Shown here: positions 1-4,576 of the stretch, piece after piece
Numbering within the stretch: position 1 is the stretch's first letter
How the letters are laid out: every line of letters begins with the position of its first letter
NCBI GenBank assembly: GCA_030590185.1
Contig: JAUUZB010000434.1
Coordinates: forward strand, 1-5,007
Origin: Deltaproteobacteria bacterium
GTDB taxonomy: Bacteria > Myxococcota > XYA12-FULL-58-9 > JAUUZB01
DNA: 5,007 bases
Direction of reading: 5' to 3'
Notes under the pieces: generated by a model
Seen by the model: only the letters and a program-made list of their open reading frames with translations
Databases searched by the model: none
What the model was told of the DNA's origin: nothing
Translations under genes and position numbers: made by a program

Positions 1-2781
1 GAGCTGCTGAGCCACTTCGTGGATCTCTGCCAGGCGATCGCCTTTGCCCACAGCCGCGGCGTCATCCACCGGGACATCAAACCGGAGAACGTGATGCTCG
101 GCGAGTTCGGTGAGACCGTGCTCCTCGACTGGGGCCTGGCCAAGCCACGGGCCGATGACAGTCCAGGTGTCGACGCCCTCGCTCAACGGGCGGAGCTGAT
201 CAACGAAGCCCTGGCCACCGGTGGCGCCACCCTCGCCGGCCACGCCCTGGGCACGCCCTCCTATATGAGCCCGGAGCAGGCCGAAGGGGACATCGACGCC
301 ATCGACGAGCGCTCCGACGTCTGGAGCCTGGGCGCGGTGTTGTACGAAATCCTCACCGGCGATCCGCCATTCACCGGCAGCTCGCCCTACGAGGTCGTCG
401 CCATGGCCATGGGCGCCGACATCGTGCCGGTGCGCCGACGGTGTGCCGTCGCACCGGTGGAGTTGGCCGCGGTGGCCGAGAAGGCGTTGAGCCGAGATCG
501 GGCCGAGCGCTACCCGAGCGCCGCGGAGGTGGCAGGCGAGATCTCAGCCTTTCAATCCGGGGCCCGAGTCGTGGCCCATCAATACTCCGCGGGGGAGCTG
601 CTGCGCCGCTTCATCAACCAGCACCGCGCCGTGGTGAGCGTCGCAGCCGGCGCGTTGTTGCTGCTGCTGCTGCTCGGTCTCGGCGCCTATTGGCAGGTAG
701 CGAGCGAACGCAACGCCGCCCACGCCAACCTCTCCGCGGCCCTGGCCGAGAAGGCACGTACGGCTGTCGCCGAGGACCAACGGATCGCCGCCGCCGTCTT
801 CGCGGCCGGCGCCCTGCGCCTCACCGAGCGACCGGACGCCCGCGGAGTGATCATCGGCCTCACCAACCTCGAGCGGCCCCGCCTGCGCTTTGCCAGCCCT
901 CCCGGAGAGGGCTGCGTCCAGGTCACCTTTTCCCCCAACGGCCGCCACCTGGCCTGTAGTGTTCCGGATCCCGGGGGCGACAAGGAGATCGATGTCGCAT
1001 TGTGGGACACCCACGACGGCCGGGAGGTCGCGCGCCTGCATGGCCACGAGGGCCGAGTCATGACCCTGGCCTTCTCGCCCGACTCCAAGCTGTTGGCCTC
1101 CGCCGGCCGCGACCGCACGGTGCGCCTGTGGGAGGTCGAGAGCGGCGAGATCAGCGCGGTGCTGCGCGGCCACGAGGCGGTGATCCACGCCCTCGCCTTT
1201 GGACCGGCCGGCACGGTGCTCGCCTCCGCCGGCGAGGACCAGACGATTCGCCTGTGGGACGTAGCCGACGTCACCGAGATCAGCCGGCTGACCCCCGGGG
1301 CGGGGAAGATCTTCGGCCTGGCCATCTCCCCGGACGCCCGCACCCTAGCGGCGGCCACCGAGTCGACCGACGTGTTGCTCTTTGATCTCGAGCGCGGCGG
1401 CCGGCGCCGACTCAGCGGCCATGCGGATCAAGTGATGGCGGTCGCCTTCTCGCCCGACGGTCGCGAGCTGGCGAGCGCCGGTTGGGACATGACGGTCCGA
1501 CGCTGGCGCTTCGCCTCGGACGCCGAACCCCGGGTGCTGCGCGGCCACACCTCCGCGGTCTTCACCCTGGCCTACGCTCCGGACGGGAGCCGGTTGGCCA
1601 CCGGCGGCTGGGATAACCGCGTCGGGCTGTGGTCGACCGACGACGAAGCTCCCCCGCTGTGGCTCAACGGCTACGATCATCACCTCTGGTCGGTCGCCTT
1701 CTCGCCGGACAGCAAACGGCTGGCGACCGCCACCGAGAGCCGCACCCTCAAGCTCTGGGAGCTGTCCCGCCCGGTCGAGGCCGCCCTCCTCGAGGGCCAC
1801 GTGGGGGACGTCGGTACCCTGGCCTTCTCGCCAACCGGCTCGCAGCTGCTGACCGGCGGCTTGGACGGCGCCCGGCTGTGGGACCTCACCCGCTCTGAGA
1901 AGGGACGAGATCTGGTCGAACGGCACTTCCCAGACCAGACGACCTTCGCCAAACCGGTGGCCTTTGACCCGGCGGGCAAGCAGATCCTGATCGGCGCCGA
2001 GGGCCACCACCTGCGCCTGCTCGGCCGCCGTGACTCCGGGGCGGACGTGCTCCTGTCCGGCCACACCGAGCAGATCGTCGCGGCCGACATCTCGCCCGAC
2101 GGCACGCGTATCGCGACCGCCAGTCACGACCAGACGGTTCGTACCTGGGACGCCGCCACAGGCAACCAGCTCCTGGTCCTGACCGGCCACGGGGCCAAGG
2201 TCAACGCGGTGCGCTTCTCGCCCCGCGGCGACCGCCTATTCTCCGGCGGTGACGATCAGGTGGTGCGGATCTGGGACGTCGAGACCGGCGAGCCGGTGGG
2301 CACCCTCGAGGGCTACGGCGAGCTGATCTTCGCCCTGGCGGTCTCCCCGGACGGAGGCACCGTAGCCGCGGCGGGCTACAGCAAAGCGATCATTCTGTGG
2401 GCACAACCGACCGGGCGGCTGCGTGGTCGGCTCGTCGGCCACGAGGAGCTAACCGAGGGTCTGGCCTTTTCCCCCGATGGCCAGCTGCTGGCCTCGGCGA
2501 GCAATGACCGCACGATACGGCTCTGGGACGTCGACAGCCTCGAGGAGCTCGCCGAGCTGCGTACCGAGACCATGCCGATCGCGGTCGCCTTCTCGCCGAG
2601 CGGGCGCCGCCTGATATCCACCCACTACAAAGGCGCGATCCGGCGCTGGGACCTGCACCGTCTGCGGCGCTCCGGTGCGCTGCTCTACGCCGACGTGGCC
2701 CAGAATTTCGGTTTCGAGCTCGAGGGGATCACCCCGGTGGCCCATCCCACCCCACCGGGGCGAGACGGGGCGCGCTGGTAG
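1..2781 (+). CDS. Membrane Ser/Thr protein kinase with C-terminal WD40 double propeller (5' partial)
   Basis: Eukaryote-like (Hanks-type) kinase, predicted to phosphorylate Ser/Thr on unknown partners. The frame is open to the left edge; 926 residues are visible. The catalytic loop HRDIKPEN is at residues 23-30, the metal-binding DWG (variant of DFG) at 43-45, GTPSYMSPEQ at 84-93 and the subdomain IX motif SDVWSLG at about 105-111. The whole N-lobe (Gly-rich loop, ATP-anchoring Lys) is therefore outside the window, and the GTG at 19 cannot be the start. The C-lobe ends near residue 187. A membrane helix follows (about 211-233), then an Ala/Glu-rich helical linker (about 234-294), 14 WD40 repeats (about 295-887) and a 40-residue tail. 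Basic residues before the helix (RRF, HR) place the kinase in the cytoplasm and the WD40 part outside; this topology is inferred. The activation segment is long (about 50 residues from DWG to SPE), which I recall as common in kinases of this type. The catalytic Asp, Lys and Asn are all present, so the kinase should be active. Target and ligand are unknown. Confidence 0.95.
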   Translation, partial: ELLSHFVDLCQAIAFAHSRGVIHRDIKPENVMLGEFGETVLLDWGLAKPRADDSPGVDALAQRAELINEALATGGATLAGHALGTPSYMSPEQAEGDIDAIDERSDVWSLGAVLYEILTGDPPFTGSSPYEVVAMAMGADIVPVRRRCAVAPVELAAVAEKALSRDRAERYPSAAEVAGEISAFQSGARVVAHQYSAGELLRRFINQHRAVVSVAAGALLLLLLLGLGAYWQVASERNAAHANLSAALAEKARTAVAEDQRIAAAVFAAGALRLTERPDARGVIIGLTNLERPRLRFASPPGEGCVQVTFSPNGRHLACSVPDPGGDKEIDVALWDTHDGREVARLHGHEGRVMTLAFSPDSKLLASAGRDRTVRLWEVESGEISAVLRGHEAVIHALAFGPAGTVLASAGEDQTIRLWDVADVTEISRLTPGAGKIFGLAISPDARTLAAATESTDVLLFDLERGGRRRLSGHADQVMAVAFSPDGRELASAGWDMTVRRWRFASDAEPRVLRGHTSAVFTLAYAPDGSRLATGGWDNRVGLWSTDDEAPPLWLNGYDHHLWSVAFSPDSKRLATATESRTLKLWELSRPVEAALLEGHVGDVGTLAFSPTGSQLLTGGLDGARLWDLTRSEKGRDLVERHFPDQTTFAKPVAFDPAGKQILIGAEGHHLRLLGRRDSGADVLLSGHTEQIVAADISPDGTRIATASHDQTVRTWDAATGNQLLVLTGHGAKVNAVRFSPRGDRLFSGGDDQVVRIWDVETGEPVGTLEGYGELIFALAVSPDGGTVAAAGYSKAIILWAQPTGRLRGRLVGHEELTEGLAFSPDGQLLASASNDRTIRLWDVDSLEELAELRTETMPIAVAFSPSGRRLISTHYKGAIRRWDLHRLRRSGALLYADVAQNFGFELEGITPVAHPTPPGRDGARW
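631..699 (+). other. Single transmembrane helix of the kinase
   Basis: About 23 hydrophobic residues run from VVSVAAGA through seven consecutive leucines to GLGAYWQVA. They are preceded by RR and HR and separate the kinase domain from the WD40 part. The Leu run is coded by TTG TTG, four CTG and CTC (655-675). There is no lipobox and no second hydrophobic stretch, so a single-pass anchor is the simplest reading. Confidence 0.85.
883..2661 (+). repeat. Fourteen WD40 repeats with 42-codon phasing
   Basis: Each repeat carries a [LV]AFSPDG-like strand, a [LS]A[ST]-type strand and usually a final [RI]LWD. The AFSP-type segments start near 922, 1066, 1192, 1318, 1441, 1567, 1693, 1819, 1957, 2083, 2209, 2335, 2461 and 2584. 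Nine of the 13 intervals are exactly 126 bp (42 codons); the others are 144, 123, 138 and 123. Fourteen repeats fit two seven-bladed propellers, and the long intervals follow repeats 1 and 8, the first repeat of each half. Repeats 4 and 9 are degenerate: LLFD and LLGRRD replace LWD. Repeat 8 has a shortened strand before LWD. The 11-mer GCCTTCTCGCC recurs at 1069, 1444, 1696, 1822 and 2587 because it codes AFSP. Confidence 0.92.
2732..2760. terminator. GC hairpin at the convergent gene ends (possible bidirectional terminator)
   Basis: CCCCGGTGG (2732-2740) and CCACCGGGG (2752-2760) form a perfect 9-bp stem with an 11-nt loop. It lies inside the last codons of the kinase gene, about 20 bp before its stop, and about 30 bp past the stop of the converging aminotransferase. 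Neither strand has a T-run after it, so it is not a classic intrinsic terminator. It could still pause polymerase or protect 3' ends. It may also simply reflect Pro/Gly-rich coding sequence. Confidence 0.3.
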
Positions 2782-2790
2782 GTCGCGGCG

Positions 2791-4110
2791 CTAGCCCTCG
2801 AAGGCTTTGTCGGTGAGATCTAACCCGCGGTCGATGATCTCAAAGGCCTCGGCGAGCTGCTCCTCAGTGATGCACAGCGGCGGGTTGCACATGAAGCTGC
2901 CCCAACGCACGAAGGTAAACAGCTTGTTCTCACGGAAGAACTTGCCGAGCTCGGCCATGGCTGGGTGGGAGCCGTTGTAGGGCGCGAGCCGCGTGCCCTT
3001 AGAGTCCTTCTGCAGGTCGATCATACCGAACAGACCGATGCAGCGGCCTTCGCGCATCGAGGGGTGCTTCTCCTTGAGCCGATCCATGTGGCCGCGCATC
3101 ACCTTCTCCATGGCGGCGGAGTTCTCGACTAGCTTCTCTTCCCTCATCACCCCAATCACCGCCTCGGCCGTGGCGAGCCCGACGCAGTGGGAGTTGTAGG
3201 TCAGGCCACCCCAGAAGACGTTCTCTCGAAAGTAGTCGGCGATGGGATCGCTCACCGCCGTGGCGCCGAGCGGGATGTAGGAGCTGGTCAGCCCTTTGGC
3301 CATGGTCAGGATGTCCGGGACGATGCCGCCGTGCTCGAAGGCGAACCACTTGCCGGTCCGCCCGAAGCCGCACATCACCTCGTCACAGATCAACAGGATC
3401 CCATACTTGTCGAGCAGCGCCCGCAGCCCCTTCAGATAGCCCTTGGGCGGGGCCAGGATGCCGTTGGTGCCGGTCACCGTCTCGATCATCATCGCCGCGA
3501 TGGTGTGCGGCCCCTCGTATTGGATGACCTCCTCTAGATAGGTGAGGTTGTTCTTGGTGATCTCCTCCTCGGTGTCGCCCCAGGAGAAATCGTAGGGCCA
3601 GGGGTCCATCACCCGCACCACCCCGGGCGTCCCGGGCTCGTTGGCCCAGCGCCGCGGGTCGCCGGTGAGCTGCATGCACAGGTTGGTGCCGCCGTGGTAG
3701 CTGCGGTAGCGGACGATGATCTTCTGCTTGCCGGAATAGAGCCGCGCGGCGCGCACCGCGTTCTCCACCGCTTCGGCGCCGCCGAGGGTGAAAAAGAAGG
3801 TATTGAGGTTCCCCGGCACCAGCTCGGCGAGCATCTTGGAGACCCGCGCCCGCACGGCGGTGGCGGTGCCCGGGAAAACGTAGGTCAGCTCGTCGACCTG
3901 CTTCTTGATCGCCTCGCGCACCTTGGGGTGGCCGTGACCGATCAACACCGACATCAGCTGGCTATTGAAGTCGATGATGCGGTCGCCCTCGGGGGTATAG
4001 AGGTAGATCCCCTCGGCTCGGGCGATGGGCAGCGGCGCCACCGCGTCGCCCTGGGCCCAGGTGTAAATCGTGTGCTTTTTGCACAGGTCGATCATCTCTC
4101 GGGAGTCCAT
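2791..4110 (-). CDS. Class III PLP-dependent aminotransferase
   Basis: Fold-type I, class III transaminase of 439 residues, full length for the family (about 420-460). It moves an amino group from an amine or omega-amino acid to a keto acid in the cytoplasm. PLP-binding features are intact: GGAEA (110-114) for the cofactor phosphate, SYHGG (137-141) whose Tyr should stack on the ring, D243 in ICDEVMCGFGRTG for the pyridine nitrogen, and K272 in MAKG as the Schiff-base lysine. The overall pattern (TWAQG near the N-terminus, IIDFNSQLMSVLIGHGHP, ETVTGTNG) reminds me of enzymes annotated as taurine:pyruvate or taurine:2-oxoglutarate aminotransferases, but that is memory-based and the substrate is not shown here. 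I chose ATG at 4110: AGAGGA lies 8 nt upstream, whereas the in-frame TTG at 4116 would be only 2-3 nt from it. No sulfonate, amine-catabolism or transporter gene is next to it, so context gives no substrate clue. Confidence 0.95.
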   Translation of the reverse strand: MDSREMIDLCKKHTIYTWAQGDAVAPLPIARAEGIYLYTPEGDRIIDFNSQLMSVLIGHGHPKVREAIKKQVDELTYVFPGTATAVRARVSKMLAELVPGNLNTFFFTLGGAEAVENAVRAARLYSGKQKIIVRYRSYHGGTNLCMQLTGDPRRWANEPGTPGVVRVMDPWPYDFSWGDTEEEITKNNLTYLEEVIQYEGPHTIAAMMIETVTGTNGILAPPKGYLKGLRALLDKYGILLICDEVMCGFGRTGKWFAFEHGGIVPDILTMAKGLTSSYIPLGATAVSDPIADYFRENVFWGGLTYNSHCVGLATAEAVIGVMREEKLVENSAAMEKVMRGHMDRLKEKHPSMREGRCIGLFGMIDLQKDSKGTRLAPYNGSHPAMAELGKFFRENKLFTFVRWGSFMCNPPLCITEEQLAEAFEIIDRGLDLTDKAFEG

Positions 4111-4118
4111 GGTCAATT

Positions 4119-4125
4119 TCCTCTC
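4119..4125 (-). promoter_or_regulatory. Ribosome binding site deciding the aminotransferase start
   Basis: On the minus strand GAGAGGA is followed by 8 nt and then ATG at 4110. This spacing favours the ATG over the TTG two codons upstream (4114-4116), which sits almost on top of the site. Confidence 0.7.
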
Positions 4126-4126
4126 G

Positions 4127-4153
4127 CTAGCGCCTATCGGCGGGACCTAGCGC
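4127..4153 (-). repeat. Direct repeat CTAGCGC x2 upstream of the aminotransferase
   Basis: CTAGCGC occurs at 4127-4133 and 4147-4153, exactly 20 bp apart, about two helical turns. The first copy overlaps the palindrome GCTAGC (4126-4131). It lies just upstream of the aminotransferase ribosome binding site, where an operator or leader element would be expected. No regulator gene is adjacent, so the role is a guess and chance is possible. Confidence 0.35.
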
Positions 4154-4164
4154 AGGTCTCGGGC

Positions 4165-4172
4165 AAAAAAAA
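4165..4172 (-). other. T8 run in the spacer between the cold-shock gene and the aminotransferase
   Basis: Eight T on the minus strand stand out in this G+C-rich DNA. The 4111-4246 spacer holds no gene. A T8 run is what an intrinsic terminator after the cold-shock gene would need, but the stem directly before it is very weak (GGCG with CGCT, 12-nt loop). The strong hairpins lie about 25 nt further upstream. I see no convincing sigma-70 promoter for the aminotransferase in this spacer. Confidence 0.35.
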
Positions 4173-4197
4173 GCGTAGAAATCGAGGCGCCGGCGAT

Positions 4198-4230
4198 GGG
4201 AGGCATCACCCTCCCCAGGGACAGGGGAGG
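4198..4230 (-). promoter_or_regulatory. Mutually exclusive hairpins downstream of the cold-shock gene
   Basis: Three segments share one central arm. On the plus strand GGGAGG (4198-4203) can pair with CCTCCC (4210-4215), 6 bp with a 6-nt loop. CCTCCCC (4210-4216) can instead pair with GGGGAGG (4224-4230), 7 bp with a 7-nt loop. Only one can form at a time. In a minus-strand transcript the 7-bp hairpin forms first, 17 nt after the cold-shock stop codon. This may be a terminator or an attenuator-like switch before the aminotransferase. No T-run follows directly, so function is inferred from shape only. Confidence 0.4.
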
Positions 4231-4246
4231 TCTCGGTAAGCGAGGA

Positions 4247-4453
4247 CTACGGGTAGGAGCGGACCGCTTGGGCGAGCAGCCCCTTGTCACCGCGGATCGC
4301 GTCGAACTCTACCCGCTGACCTTCGCTCAGGGACTGGAGACCGGCGGCCCGGATCACCGTGGCGTTCACGAAGACGTCCTCATCTCCCTCGTCGGGAGTG
4401 ATGAAGCCAACGCCCTTGACGTGATTGAACCACTTCACGATGCCAACCGTCAT
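4247..4453 (-). CDS. Cold-shock-domain nucleic-acid-binding protein, variant RNP motifs
   Basis: A 68-residue single-domain cold-shock protein (family usually 65-75), expected to bind single-stranded RNA or DNA in the cytoplasm and act as an RNA chaperone or antiterminator. The start IVKWFN and the core KGVGFI (RNP1, 13-18) and DVFVN (RNP2, 26-30) are clear, followed by the usual GL.SL.EGQ.VEFD turn and the last strand near LLAQAV. Two surface positions differ from the common pattern: RNP1 has Val15 where Phe or Tyr is usual, and RNP2 has Asn30 in place of His. W8, F9, F17 and F28 remain. I chose ATG at 4453 because GGAGG lies 5 nt upstream; the in-frame GTG at 4465 overlaps that site and the TTG at 4468 lies just upstream of it. 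The gene stands alone, with a 120-bp leader holding a dyad and a promoter-like sequence. Whether it is cold-induced or constitutive cannot be told. Confidence 0.95.
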   Translation of the reverse strand: MTVGIVKWFNHVKGVGFITPDEGDEDVFVNATVIRAAGLQSLSEGQRVEFDAIRGDKGLLAQAVRSYP

Positions 4454-4458
4454 TCTAG

Positions 4459-4464
4459 CCTCCA
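4459..4464 (-). promoter_or_regulatory. Ribosome binding site of the cold-shock gene
   Basis: TGGAGG on the minus strand, 5 nt before ATG at 4453. It is a strong site, consistent with a highly translated small protein, and it rules out the longer starts that overlap or lie upstream of it. Confidence 0.8.
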
Positions 4465-4489
4465 CCAAACGTCCTTCCCCCTACTTAGC

Positions 4490-4515
4490 GTTATTTCGAT
4501 CGCTCGCGAAATAAC
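4490..4515 (-). promoter_or_regulatory. Perfect 9-bp dyad in the cold-shock gene leader
   Basis: GTTATTTCG (4490-4498) and CGAAATAAC (4507-4515) are exact reverse complements around an 8-nt centre. The arms are A+T-rich, unlike the surroundings. The dyad ends 36 nt before the ATG. With the promoter proposed at 4525-4552, it would be the first stem-loop of the mRNA, beginning within a few nucleotides of the 5' end. It could act as a stabilising 5' stem, a temperature-responsive RNA structure, or a DNA operator. No T-run follows, so it is not a terminator. Confidence 0.6.
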
Positions 4516-4524
4516 CGGCGCCTG

Positions 4525-4552
4525 AGTATCGAACCTGACCCACCCTAGGCAA
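4525..4552 (-). promoter_or_regulatory. Candidate sigma-70-type promoter for the cold-shock gene
   Basis: On the minus strand TTGCCT (4547-4552) and GATACT (4525-4530) are separated by 16 bp. Each matches 4 of 6 bases of the E. coli consensus. Transcription would start near 4518 and give a 5' leader of about 65 nt. The match is moderate, and promoters in G+C-rich groups may differ. Confidence 0.4.
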
Positions 4553-4576
4553 GAGAAAACCGGAGCCGCGCGGTTA
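4551..4576 (-). terminator. Candidate terminator after the nuclease gene
   Basis: AACCG and CGGTT (4571-4575 and 4558-4562) form a 5-bp stem with an 8-nt loop on the minus strand. It overlaps the TAA stop and is followed by TTCTCTT. On the plus strand the same stem is followed by ACTTTTTT, so it could work in either direction. The stem is short, so it would be weak. Confidence 0.35.

Noticed and set aside
19..21. GTG as start of the kinase gene
   Set aside because: It lies only a few codons before the HRD catalytic loop; the kinase N-lobe must be encoded upstream and the frame is open to the window edge.
544..2190. Long minus-strand open frames opposite the WD40 region (544-1188, 687-1358, 1345-2190, 1680-2105)
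   Set aside because: They are shadows of the repetitive, G+C-rich WD40 coding frame; their products show no family features and only mirror the repeat periodicity.
922..2600. Regular 126-bp repetition as a possible tandem DNA repeat or CRISPR-like array
   Set aside because: The periodicity is explained by WD40 protein repeats in one open frame; the DNA units are diverged and share only short coding words.
4111..4116. TTG at 4116 as the aminotransferase start
   Set aside because: It would sit 2-3 nt from the ribosome binding site; ATG at 4110 has normal spacing.
4165..4172. T8 run as a confident intrinsic terminator of the cold-shock gene
   Set aside because: The stem directly before it is only about 4 bp with a large loop; the good hairpins are too far upstream for classic termination.
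4454..4468. TTG at 4468 or GTG at 4465 as the cold-shock start
   Set aside because: GTG at 4465 overlaps the GGAGG site and TTG at 4468 lies directly upstream of it; both add residues absent from typical family members. ATG at 4453 fits both spacing and family length.
3694..4525. Plus-strand open frames over the aminotransferase 5' half and the cold-shock gene (3694-4239, 4196-4525)
   Set aside because: They run antisense to clear genes and their translations are of low complexity with no recognisable domain.
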